A DNA stretch of 64,000 nucleotides from Plecoglossus altivelis (Eukaryota > Chordata > Actinopteri > Osmeriformes > Plecoglossidae). The DNA lies in assembly GCA_036571765.1 (NCBI GenBank), contig BROE01000001.1, positions 2,055,573-2,119,572 of the forward strand. Direction: 5' to 3'. Numbering within the stretch: position 1 is the stretch's first letter; each line of letters begins with the position of its first letter. The notes beneath the pieces are model-generated. The model ran no database searches and was not told where the DNA came from. It saw only the letters and a program-made list of their open reading frames with translations. Position numbers and translations under genes: made by a program. Positions 19,474 through 31,257 of this stretch are shown here, piece after piece.

Positions 19474-22400
19474 ATGAATGTAGAGGAGGACAGCAACCTG
19501 TCTGTCAGTTGCGGCAATGGGAAGCTTAGACAGTGGCTGATCGATCAGATTGACAGCCGCGGGTACCCCGGATTGGTTTGGGAGAATGACGAGAAAACCA
19601 TTTTCAGGATTCCCTGGAAACACGCGGGAAAACAGGACTACAATCGAGATGAGGATGCCGCGCTCTTCAAGGTGCGTCCATGCACCCTTTGGTTAGAGCG
19701 CAGCACTATACAGAATACTTCGTTAATAGCACTTCAATAGCAAATATAGCTCAATTCTTGGCCCCTATGGAAGTCTTTATCATTCCTAAATTCTGTTTCA
19801 CTTTGCCTATGTGCAGGGAACACTGTAAATTTTAAGGGATAGATGCTGCAAAACCTTCTTGATATAGCCTATCATAGGCTTCACAAAAACGTTTTTTTTT
19901 TCTTCAAAGGAAGTATTAATCGATCCATTGAATGTTGATAATCGTTTCAGGCTTGGGCGCTTTTCAAGGGTAAATACAGGGAAGGGGTAGACAAGCCAGA
20001 CCCTCCTACGTGGAAGACAAGACTACGGTGTGCCCTCAACAAAAGCAATGACTTTGACGAGCTGGTGGACAGAAGCCAGCTGGATATCTCAGACCCCTAC
20101 AAGGTTTACAGAATCATTCCTGAGGGAGCAAAGAGAGGCAAGTGAATACGACCCTCATTCTGTTTAAAGGTAGAGTTCTTGGAGACGTACTGACATTGGA
20201 GTTAGCAGTGACAAGTAGTAATACACGCTGTCTAATGTCTGCTAAATGAACAGCCAAAAGATACCATTTCATCTGAATCTTACTCTTAATTATGTGTAAT
20301 TGTTTCATCAATTAACTGTGTCATTAACTTTCAGTTTTTGGAACTGCTCAACTCAGCAAAGAATACCAACTAATAACAGAATTAATTGAACTGTATCATA
20401 AATGTTTGGTTTTACACAAGACTGATGAAGCAGGAAGCGCAGAGGAAGTTGAATGTACCAAATAGGCCTCAGAGCTTTTTTTAGAGGCCTTCGGTTAGCA
20501 TGAGCCGAGTGAACATGTACAACACTGTCAGTTCCAGCTAGCTTTGCCTAAGACTGACAAAGAACTTGACAACCCCCCTTTTACCCATACGGGCTCTTTC
20601 AGTTTAGAGCCCCACCACCAGCAGACAATGCGCTTTCACCCTGCCTTACCAAGTTAACATGGGCTTGACAAAACTTTGATGTTAGCACATTTGTTATCGC
20701 TTTGACTCACTTGACAAGCCACCTAACTTCACACTTGCATCTTCTCACCTCGACTAGTTATGGGAAGTAAACTGAAAAGCTGCGAGTGATTCATTCCTCA
20801 ATTGGGTATGTCCTCCAGACGTTGAAGAGAAGCCCTATTGTTTCTGAGGGTGGAAGGATGACAGTTTCCCCACTGATCTCCCATCCTGAATGTGTTTGTG
20901 TTATCGTTGTTGTGATCTAGGGATGAAAATGGGCAACGTGGAGGATTCAATGTCCCACACCAACTCTTTAAGCTACACCCTCCCTCCATACTCCTCTCTG
21001 CAGAACCAAGTGGGTCGATTTTCACTCTTATCAAATAACTTTTAAAAGCTTTGTTCTCAAGTAGGCCTGCCTGTCGAAGTTGATTTTCAAATTATTTCCT
21101 TAATGTATGATTGCTGCCATGTTGATGCCATCCTTGAGTTCTTAGAGCACTCAACCGTGTATACAAACCCAGCTCTGCTAGGTTACGCTAGGTCTCCTGT
21201 GAGCATCTAGCGAACATCCCTCTCTTCATCACTAGGTACCTGGCTACATGCCCTTCCACGACAGGAAGGACTGGAGAGAGTACCCTCCTGAGCTTCCTGC
21301 CCCCCCTCTTCCTCCCCCCCCTCCTCCCCACCAGCCCTCGCATGGAGAGCTGCAGTTTGGCCAGTGCCACTACCCTCTAGGCCGACCCTGGCACGCTGAC
21401 AATGGTACGGCCCACCACACCCCGCACCACAAGGTGCCTCAACACAACTAGTGGAGCCCTGGCTATAAAACACCAACATCTGTGCTATCATTGTGAAACA
21501 GAGGAAAGGGTTGCGCACAGACAACAAAGCGAATGGTTCTGTAGAAGAGATACAACCGCTGCTACTTCTCCAAAAACGTTAAAGGTTTATTCAGCGCACA
21601 TTAGGCAGGTTCCTCCTGACATGAAACAAGCCACACATTCAGTACTTGCAGCACCAGGCCATATCTGGCACAGTAGAGAATAGGTGACCCGCTGTTTCAA
21701 GAGACCCTCCAAACCCGGCAACGTTCTCATTTGCGAGAACGTGCGTGTGGAGTTGACGTGTCTCGTATTTGATCCTCCTGCTCCTTTCAGGTTACCAGAT
21801 CACAGGGTCTTTCTACTCCTACTCCCCCCCTGAATCCCACGCCACATCGTACACTGTGGACCACAGCACTGCCATTTCTGGTAAAGAGATACTTCTGTAC
21901 ACTCGCACGCACTCATGCACAAAGAGACATGCAGATTACACACTTTATCAAACACAAACCGTGGACACAATAGGCAAGACTGAATGGCTTTAATAAATGT
22001 TTTACTTTTTTGTTGATCCTTTGCCGTTTTATATAACCCATTTTCTTCCTTATTTTACAGACGTTGATAAGGTCATTACAATCCAGCGTAGCATACAGTA
22101 GTATTTTCTTATGTCATCATATGTCACAGTATCGTAAAACCATATGGACATACCATGTGCTTGATGGAATAGATTAAGAAAACATAAACTACGACAGGAA
22201 ATGTGTGGATAAAAATAAGGTGTAGTGTCTGGTTCATGCTTGATTGACTGCTCGTCCTCGCTCCATTAGACTGTGGCCTGCACGTGTCCCTGTTCTACCG
22301 TGAGTTCCTGGTCAAAGAGGTCACCACCACCAGCCCTGGCGGCTGCCGCATCACCTCCTCCCCCCCATCCACCACCTCCTCCTCCTCCTCCAGCCCCTCC

Positions 22401-23679
22401 TCCCCCTCGTCCCCCCCACCCGGGGCCGAGGACCGGCCGGGTGGGGCTGAGACCATCCTCTTCCCCTCGCCCTACCCCCAGTCCCAGCGCAGGGGGGCGG
22501 ACAAACTGACCAACGTGCTAGAGCGCGGTGTGCTGTTGTGGATGGAGGCTGATGGGCTGTATGGCAGGCGGCTGTGCCAGGGTCGCGTGTACTGGGAGGG
22601 CCCGCTAGCCCTCCACACAGACAAGCCCAACAAACTGGAGAAGGAGCAGACCTGCAAGCTGTTTGACACACAGCTGTTCCTGAATGGTGAGCACCAGGAT
22701 GCAGCTGCTGGGCTGCTGAAGTGTGAGGAGGGACTGCAGCTGTAGGGTGAGGTTGGGGGGGTGGGGGGTGGTGAGGATGAGGAACATGGTGATGAGGATG
22801 ATGGTGAGGGTAGTGAAGAAGATGATGACTAAGACAAAAGAGAGTCATGTGATGCTAATGATGGGAAGGAGCACACTAGGGTTGAATGAGGTTGGTGACA
22901 AAACTGACACTTGGGAAGTCCCTCTACACATTGTGGTGTCACATAGAGATGACCCCCCTGCCACGTTGTCAGCAGTGGCCTATGGGAGTCTCCCTACAAC
23001 AACCCCCGCCCACCTCCCTCCTATCGCATCATAAGCCAACGAATCAGCTGGCTCTGCTAAACTGCCCGAGAATTTCCTACTTATCAGCAAAAACAAAATG
23101 TCCTTAGATTCTCTCCCTTATCTGATTCAGTAGATTGTGTGTAACGTCAACCTTGTATTGCCCTTACATGAGCTGCAGGTATTGCACTCATGCGTTTCAA
23201 ACCATCTACTACAGCGGAGAGATTGACTCTTTTTCAGGAGCAGAGTAGCAGGACAAAGAGCTGCTGCCTGATCTCATGACTCCCTCTACTCTCCCTCCCT
23301 CCACCCCTACCTCCTCCACCTCTCTCTTCTCAGAACTCCAGGGCTATATTCACCACGGTCGTCCCGTGCCCAGACACCAGGTGGTGCTGTGCTTCGGAGA
23401 CGAGTACCCAGACCCCCAGCGCCAGAGGAAGATGATCACAGCTCAGGTACTGCACATGGCACAGCCCTCCCCATCCATGGACATTCCCCTCCTCGTTCTC
23501 CCCCAGGCTGGCTGGTGACAGTGAATCTTGTGTTCCAGGTGGAGCCCATGTTTGCCAGGAAGCTTGTATTGTACTCCCAGCAGAGCAACGGGGCGTACCT
23601 GCGGGGCTATGATCTCCAGAGCCAGGATCCTCCTCCAGGAGACTTCCAGAGAACCCTACAGCACAGCCTGGACTTATGA
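19474..23679 (+). CDS. irf4: Interferon regulatory factor 4
   Basis: Eight coding exons: 19474-19671, 19951-20137, 20921-21009, 21236-21404, 21791-21880, 22270-22686, 23334-23446 and 23539-23679. They sum to 1404 nt (467 aa plus stop), with all phases agreeing. The start MNVEEDSNLSVSCGNGKLRQ sits just after an acceptor. The DNA-binding domain (about 13-125) has the five-tryptophan cluster W21, W36, W48, W68 and W87. Contact residues R92/C93 lie in KTRLRCALNKSN. A proline-rich linker (175-192) follows. The IRF-association domain (about 245-440) includes ERGVLLWM, DGLYGRRLCQ, KLEKEQTCKLFDTQ and PDPQRQRKMITAQ. The family binds EICE and AICE elements with PU.1 or BATF-JUN in B cells, T cells and pigment cells. 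Its acidic start plus IRF4-specific linker motifs separate it from irf8. Oddities are a GC-AG intron after exon 20137 and a Ser/Pro insertion at about 273-300 inside the association domain. a/b ohnolog not assigned. Confidence 0.95.
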
Positions 23680-23872
23680 CCACACACACACACATCTATA
23701 GCCGTAGACACATGCATACAACCGTGGACTGTATTGTATGACATGATTGTTGGCCAATTCACCCAAAGTGGCAAAATAACTATTGCGGAGCATTAGCTTG
23801 ATAGACGGATGAGAGATGGTTATGTACAGATTTTTACATCAGATATTTTGTAACATCTTTTTATTTTTTCTT

Positions 23873-23878
23873 AATAAA
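23873..23878 (+). terminator. irf4: irf4 polyadenylation signal
   Basis: AATAAA lies 194 bp after the irf4 stop, giving a short 3' UTR. Confidence 0.75.
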
Positions 23879-23889
23879 GAGATATAATA

Positions 23890-26070
23890 TTTTGCTTTTA
23901 AAACATGGATGGCGTGATTTTCAACCAGATGCTCAGGATTGTTTCTCCAGAAAAGTCTGACTGGATCTGAATCTTAGTCAAATTACAATAACGAAGATGC
24001 TGATATTTTCTGACACAAAACGATGATCTCATGATAAACAAACGGATGTCATCCTAGTATTTGGTATAATTGTTTGGATTGACGTCCATCATACAACGGG
24101 CCTGTAGAACGCAGTCTACACGTTGTTTTCCATGAACCTACCCCTGGCCTCTGCTCTGTGTGTGGTTTGTTTACCAGTAGAGCAAGAGTATGTGTGAAGT
24201 ATGTGAATGTGTATGTGTGTGTGAGTCTCAACGCATGTGTGTGTGATGTGTGTGCAGCGGCATGTGAGTGAAAACGTGTGTGTGAGAATATGTGTGTGCG
24301 TATGGGTTACTCCTTTTCCTGTGACGTCTGTGGCTGCTGATGGGAAAGCGTTCAAAGGCCACAGGTAACTAACCGCAATACCTACCATAGTACAGTCAGT
24401 GGGAGGGGGAGGGAGGGGAAAGACCCTTGTCTCTCTCTTTACCAGCCAGTCGATCCCGCTGTCTCTTCGCCTTCTCTCTCCAGGCCCTGGCCTCACGGCT
24501 TGGCACCTTGCTCTCAACGCCAGAGCGTTCGCACCGGCAGAGGAGGGAGAGCTTGTGCGTACTAGCAACACCATTTGTCCTAGCGTCAGTGGTGTAGAGG
24601 ATGCGGTTTGGGGGCTCTGCTGGGGGGGGGGGGGGGGCAGTGTCAGTCTGAGGCTGTCTGGAGCAGGAAGCACCGAGCACAGGTGCAGCGGAAGACGAGG
24701 CCTCAAGAGAAACACACACTCTCATACCCATGATAGGGGGCAACACAAGACAACATCTACATGACTGAGAACTCCTGATTGGGTATAAATCATTCACTGA
24801 GCCTGTCAACAACATCCACTTTTGGGGTGGTGATATGTGGAGTCCAAGCAAAGCTGTGTGGGCACCAACTGAGTGTCAACTTTTTAATGTTGTTTTGGCA
24901 CTGAAATAGGGCTGTAGTGGCCCCTAAAATGTGGCAAATGTTGTTAAATCGGACACTATGATTGGGGACAGTCTCCTGAAATGTGTCACCCATTCACGCC
25001 TGAGCCTCAAGCACTCTGGTGTAACCAATAGTTTAACTTTGGAGGTGCGTTTGAGAGCAGTACTTTTCCACTGTATGCCCTGTTTTCAAAACAGTGTGTG
25101 AAATTGGATTCCTCATGTTAGACCAAGCAGCTTAGCACACTCCGTGATGTCAATGTCTGTCACATCGCAATGTCTGCCATGATGAATATCATGAAAAAGG
25201 TTTAGATATTACACACGTCACCAATTTTGGCCGATATTAACCAAATCTGGCTTTTGTGTTTAAAGCCATTTCAACAGCAAAATATATACTATCCAGTCTT
25301 CACCAAACCTTTAACCAATCACCTTGAGAACAACTTGAAAGGTGAAATCATCCCTTATTAGCCAAATCAAACGATAACAGATTAAACTGGAACAGGATGT
25401 GAGGTCATATGTGGGCTGGACCCCTTCTCTGGTCAACAGACAGTGTGATCAGTGCTGACACCCAACTGTTTTACATGATTCAAGTGAAAATAGTGTCTGA
25501 AACATGGTGAATATGGTATCAAAGGGGAGATCTAAAGAAGTCGCTTTAGATAGGTAAAAGGTAGATAAGTTAAAGTTGAAATATCTCTCTCTTGTTCAGT
25601 TTGATTCCGTTTCAAGTCTCCAATGCCTAGAAGTAGCTACATAATAGTTTACTCCTACAGTCCGTATTAAATCGATGTTATCATTTATCTTGCGGGGAGG
25701 ATGGAGGAAGCTGTAGTCTTAGACTGTTTCCATTGGGCTGCTCAATGTGCTGTTAGCCGAGGGCCCAGTTCCACCAAGGCCACAGCAAATGCCAAGATGG
25801 CATTTCTGTTTACATTCACACTGATGTGATTTAAACTAAAATAAAAGGATTCAGGTTCGATCGAATGTGAGGGTGTTGACAGCTGGAGAGGTGCTGGATT
25901 TTTCAGGTGTGTTTGCTTGAGTTAGGATGGCCGTTCTTGTCTGAAGTCTAGGTTATCATGAAACTGATGGTGGGAAAACCCCACCTGTTCCTCTTGAGAC
26001 GAAACCGGTGGGCAAGGAAATGGGAAGGAAAACTACCTGTGGTCTCCACGTATGGTCAGCCAATCCTGGC
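23890..26070. other. Intergenic after irf4, no gene seen
   Basis: It contains a TG-rich stretch (24190-24310) and a 16-G homopolymer (24622-24637). Open frames of up to about 200 codons on the minus strand around 24116-24851 lack ATG starts or domains and overlap simple sequence. From 24.8 to 26.0 kb it is plain AT-rich sequence. Confidence 0.5.
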
Positions 26071-26074
26071 TTCC

Positions 26075-26525
26075 TGACACACGCACATGCACACATACCT
26101 ACTCTAGCACACAAGCAGAAACAACCACACACACACGCCAACATAAGCACTCACGCACACACACACATACCTACACTAGCACGCACGCAGACACACACAC
26201 ACACACCTATACAAGCACATACTCACACACACCTACACAAGCACATACGCAGACACACACACACCTACACTAGCACACATCCACACACATCTACATAAGC
26301 ACACACGCAGACACACACACACACGCACTTATACAAGCACACAAACGGACACACACACCTCCAACACCTACATATGCACGCACGCAGACACACACCCACA
26401 GACCCACACACGCCTACGCAAGCATGCATGTAGGCACACAAGCATATACTGAAACACACACATACACACCCCAACATACACAAAAGCATGTACAAAATGC
26501 ACACATGGACATACACACACACACT
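26075..26525. repeat. 450-bp CA-rich complex minisatellite
   Basis: Degenerate units of roughly 30-40 bp, of the type ACACACACCTACACAAGCACATACGCAG, repeat about a dozen times. They create spurious His/Thr-rich frames on + and Cys/Val-rich frames on -. Confidence 0.85.
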
Positions 26526-26944
26526 GAACTACACGAACAGCACATACCACCACGCCAACAAAATAAACTGACACAAACACTGACGCTCTAACCATTCAAT
26601 GAAAAATAAAAAATAAAGCGAATTACAGTAAGGTGGAACATTTACAGGATTACATGAATGTCTACCTTTGGCCACTCATTGTGATACAATCACTCAGACA
26701 CTGCTGCAGAGGCGGGATCAACAAACAGAGACGTGCTTCATACTTACTCCAGTCCAGAGTTTCAATCTCTGCACTCGCTTCCCTTCCACCTTAAACCGCA
26801 GAACTTTCACCAGGGGCCTGAAAGTCAAAACCGATATGAACTCTAACATGATCAGAATCAGAATCAGCAGTTAACCAAGAAAGTCATCATGACTGCAATA
26901 GAGAGGGAAAGCCAGGGAACAACACCAGGTCAAGCAGTTTCTGC

Positions 26945-27095
26945 AAAAGCTCCCCCCCCCCCCCATGGCTGTCAGACTGCTAAACTCTTTTTAATTTGAA
27001 CGGTAAATGTTATACAGTAATGTAATGTTGTCATGAGCTGATGCAACACAATTTCATTCTGTGTTTCCGTTGTTCACAGAATGACAATAAAAGCC
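26945..27095 (+). mobile_element. 3' end of an L2-like LINE
   Basis: CCATGGCTGTCAGACTGCTAAAC resembles the conserved end of fish L2 ORF2 (ATGGCxxTCAGACTGCTxAAC). It is followed, after about 90 bp, by CAATTTCATTCTG...AGAATGACAATAAA, the typical L2 3' tail. The element is 5'-truncated. Assignment is from memory of the tail consensus. Confidence 0.55.
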
Positions 27096-29580
27096 AATGA
27101 ACCAAATAAACCAAATGTTTGATAAACCCAATAGTATCATGACTGAACACACACACACACTCAAAAAGGTAATTTCTTGGTGAACTTTAAAGCGTATATT
27201 TCAATTACTGTAATAGATCATTGATTTGTGGCTGATGATCTTGGGTTGTGTGAGCACATATATTATATTATTATAATATTAATAATTATTAGTCAGAGGC
27301 ACCAAAGAGGCTCTGATTCACGCTCTGAACGACAGCACTGGCAGGTTTACGTGTGTGTTTACCACGAACAGTTTCTTTCATCTTTCGTTTCTGCATTGAA
27401 CATTACACGTCCCCTCTATTCCAGCAACACCACGTCCTCTTCCACGTGTGCACTGAGAGGGAGCAGGCGAGAGAAGAAGACAAGCTTGATGAGAATTTAA
27501 AAATCAACAACTCGTCATTCACAGTGTGGTCCCCCCCCACCGCCGCTCCCCCCCACCCCCACCCCCACCGGCCGGAAGCCGCCTGAGACAAGCTTCAGTT
27601 TTTCCGCGTCTGAATTGTTAGTCATTGGCAATGTGTGGATGTTGCCCCTGGGTCTCAGACTTGCTGCTCTTTCACTTGCACCCGCTCTATCAACCCACCT
27701 CTCCTGAAGGAGAAATGAAACTGTTAGGGCACGGTGGATTGCTGGTTACACAGAATGGCTACTTTAATAACAAACTGAACAAAAGTTCTTTAGTCCTACG
27801 CTTTGGTCTTCACGAGCCAATAAGCTTGTGAAGAACCAGCAAGACCTTGCTGGTTCCCTTTTCCAGAGAGACTAGCATGAGAGGCAAAATCTGTCAATAA
27901 GTTCTAAATGTGGAAACATTTTAAACATTGTAAGACAAAGATTTGGGTCGTTTATCCTGCTTCATCAAGCTGTGTATTTCCACCTCTTACAATAAAGTAA
28001 CTGATACTTTTCTTGGAAACAAGCTGTGCACATACGATATCGTGCTAAAAATCACCAGTCTGTCAAATAGTCTTGTAACACTGAACGTATTTCTGTGTCA
28101 TGAGATCACACGCACGCGACACTATTGACTGCTGTAGAAAGGCGCAGCGGAAAATAGCAAGAAAATGTTCTTTTCCTGTAACTAAGATTGTACTCTACTG
28201 GCCTCTGCTGGTCATACAGAAAAACATATCCTAGTCCAGTCCAGCCAGGCTGCCCTCTCACTGGGTGGCTCAGTGAACGTATCAGTTACAGTCCTCACTG
28301 TGTGGCCGCAGCCACGCTAAAAGATACAGGCACATTACACGACCAGGGACACTTTTTACTCGACCGCAGTCGCCATATGGCGAGACCGGGACGAAGGACA
28401 AAAGTGGAGAGACGGAGAAGGCAAAGACGAGAGAAGAACGGAAGGGAGGAGAACAAAACTGCAGGAGAGAGAAAGAGAGAAGGCAGAGGGTGTTTGAAAA
28501 GTATAAGAGGAAGATCGAGCGCCCGTGACATGGAGTCAAAAAAAGGAGAGAAAAATTCTCATCACGTCAGTCCTTCTCTGCGAAGTACAGCTGGAACTTC
28601 TTTCAGTGTCTGTGATAGATTTTCCTTGTTTGAGGACAGGCCAGGACAACCTAAACAACCCGCAGGATCAAGACTCTGCCCCCAAACTTACACACGCACA
28701 CCAACACGACTGAATTCGAGCAACGTTCCTTTCCTCTTCCTATAATGGTAGCCTGTCATTGTAAAATTGATAGTTACCAAAATATGCGTATCTTAGAACA
28801 GTCTGTTTGGCATTCAAGTTGGAGTTAAAAGGTTCTTAACCGATGCTGTGTATCCAATGGTTCCAACAAGTCATTCGTTTTGGAGGTTTGTAATCTGAAT
28901 TAAAAGTCAAAAGGATAGCAGAGACCCTCTGGCTTCAAGGTTGTCAAGGGCTCACTGACAGAAGTCCCCACCTCACCTGAACCCGTTAGCCTACTTGACC
29001 CCCAGGGTTAGCGAAGAGTACACCCCATTACCAAAAGAGTGACCTCTGACCTCAATGTTTGACCTTGCCCACTCTTCCATCAACACCACCCACACAATGA
29101 CAGATGTCTTGCTCCTGAGAGCCATGTTGTCTGTGGGCACCAGCTCAAAAAGATGATGTAATAGAGGTCTGACTCCAGGTCTGTGGGGGAAACAGTCTAA
29201 CCTCCGGCATCCAGTCAGCAAAAACATTGCCTGGCAAGAGCGTTCAGGGAGAAGGCATGAGAATGTCCAGGCGGAATTGGATAAATCTTATCAAGTCAAT
29301 TAATCAGCCCTGCATTGTTTTGTCAGATACTTGTATTTATCAGAACCTCCTTCACTAACAATGAGAACGCATGAGCGCAACGTGACGGCAGGAAAACCAC
29401 AACAGTTGTCGGATGATAATAAGAAACAGCAAAACAGAGAGCAAATAGACGACCACGACAGGCTGGTAAACAGATGGTGGGATAAGCAGACAGAACAATG
29501 TTCTGGCTGGACCCACCTGGCAGAGGTGGACAAGGCTAGCTGACTGTTTGAGTTACAGGCCTTGGAAGGGTGTGCATTTG
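27096..29580. other. Intergenic, no gene seen
   Basis: Contents include a short CA run at 27148, a C-rich run at 27528-27570 and a purine-rich GAGA stretch at 28395-28500. That last stretch produces a 185-codon frame with no ATG start and no domain. No feature is supported otherwise. Confidence 0.5.
28197..28211 (-). promoter_or_regulatory. Weak CTCF-like motif (14/15)
   Basis: On the minus strand CCAGCAGAGGCCAGT matches CCASYAGRKGGCRSY except that the highly constrained G at position 11 is C. The mismatch is in the core, so confidence is low. Confidence 0.15.
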
Positions 29581-30380
29581 AGTGTGTGTATGTGTGTGTG
29601 AGAGAGAGGGGTGGGTTTTATTTTGAGAAGGTGCTGTAGATATAGTGTATACTGCAGTCTGAGCACAGAGGAGAGAGTTTGGAGAGTTTACATTCTGCAT
29701 TCACCAGCAGCACAAACAGCTTCAGACAGTTGCTGGTGCAGTACCGGGCACTGCCAGCAGGGTGTGATACAGGATGCGGCTGTCAGCTTGGTGTTTGGAG
29801 ACAGCTGGAGAGTGACAAGCAGAGTTTCCTCCGAGCCAAATGACCACCAAGTGAGCAGAGAGCTCTACATCCCAGCCATCAGCACGTTTACACAGCCTCT
29901 GATCCCTGGTAATGACCCACCCCAACCAGCCTTCACTGACAGCCCAGCCTGACACACACACACACACACACAGACATGCACACACACACACACGCAAACA
30001 GACACACACAGACAGACGGACCCAGAGACACAAATGGCGACACGCAAACAGACACACATGCTCGCACACATGCAGACACAAGCACACGCACGTACACACG
30101 CGCATACTCTACACGTACGTACGCACACAGAGATACACACGCAGACGCGCAGGCAGACATCCACCCGCAGATAGGAGCAGCCTAGGGGGTGGATGGGAAG
30201 GTGTCTGGAGTGACAGCCCCTGGGCCATGTTGCGTGAGAGGGGCCGGGGGCTGTGCTCCAGACTCTGTGTGGTCTGGCTGTGTGGTCTCCAGCTGACAGA
30301 CAGGCAGGGAGGAGGATGGGAGACAAGGAGAGTGAGTGTGCGAGTGTGTATGTGTGTGTGTTTACTTTATCCAGACCCTG
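29581..30380. repeat. CA/TG-rich simple sequence cluster
   Basis: TG runs at 29580-29600 and 30335-30360 flank an interrupted CA/CACG array at 29951-30150. The long frames on both strands here (up to 205 codons) are repeat artefacts. Confidence 0.8.
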
Positions 30381-31019
30381 GTTCAGCAGCTCTGCAGCCG
30401 TAGCCTGTGGGGAGATCCCTGTGTGTTGACACTCAGCATGGCCCTGGTCCTGGCTGGGGGATAAACACAAAGACCCCGGCATCGTCCCATCTCTGTCCCT
30501 GGCTGCTCACAGGCCAACTGGGACCTCTGGAGTCCAGCCAAGGATCAGAATGGATGTTTATAACACAGAGTATACGTTTTCTCCAATGGATTGGACAGTA
30601 CTGGACGGGCAGTTTGGGCATTTTAGGCATTTTGGGCAGTTTGGACAGGGTTGTGTGATTATTCTTTCTAGTGAGAGCAACGTTTTGAGATGGCTATAAA
30701 TGGGTTCCATTCGAATGAATCTTGTGGTTGAGGTTTGAGAGCTAATAGGGACCACTTATTTTCTTCAGGGTGAAAAAAGCTTTGCCGTCTTGGTTTTTGC
30801 TGCAGTCCATCTCACACACCCAGGTGTTCCCATACAGTAATATATGGATTTGCTTTTATATATACAATATTGTGAAAGAGTCTTAGGCATCTAAGATTTT
30901 TTAGATAAAAATGGTCTGCGATACATTCAAGCTTTTAAATGTACAAAGCTTTTAAGTGTGATGTACAATTATTTAAGTGCTATTTTAGGGAGCTGTCCAA
31001 TAGTGGAATGTGATGGCGT

Positions 31020-31257
31020 GTGTCCTAATTTGTAGTCTTTTCCATGTATATTCTTAGTGAATTTTACTTTATTACTTTTAATTTACTTTTAATATTTTAC
31101 AAATATTTTTTATTTATGTACATTTTTATTTAGTTTGATACCTTTTTATTTCATGTAGAAACTGTGTATTTATTTATTGCACCTGAAAGTATGCCATCCC
31201 AATTTCTTTGTACAATGTACAATAACAATAAAGGTATTAATTCATTCATTCATTCAT
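31020..31257 (+). mobile_element. 3' end of an L2-like LINE with ATTC tail
   Basis: TATTTATTGCACCTGAAAG is followed by CCCAATTTCTTTGTACAATGTACAATAACAATAAAGGTATT and then a (CATT)n tail. This is the typical 3' end of fish L2/Maui-type LINEs. The upstream 150 bp is AT-rich and may belong to the same copy. It is 5'-truncated. Confidence 0.55.

Noticed and set aside
22351..22848. 165-codon minus-strand frame over irf4 exon 7
   Set aside because: It is a shadow of the GC-rich coding exon and gives His/Pro/Arg-rich low-complexity sequence.
24116..24851. 199- and 151-codon minus-strand frames after irf4
   Set aside because: The first starts at GTG and both overlap homopolymer and TG repeats. Two competing frames occur over the same DNA and no motif is recognised.
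28188..28745. 185-codon + strand frame in the irf4-foxq1 gap
   Set aside because: It starts at TTG, is dominated by a GAGA purine tract, has no domain, and has an overlapping frame of similar quality on the other strand.
29722..30482. Cys/Val-rich (-) and His/Thr-rich (+) frames up to 205 codons
   Set aside because: They are translations of CA/TG repeats.
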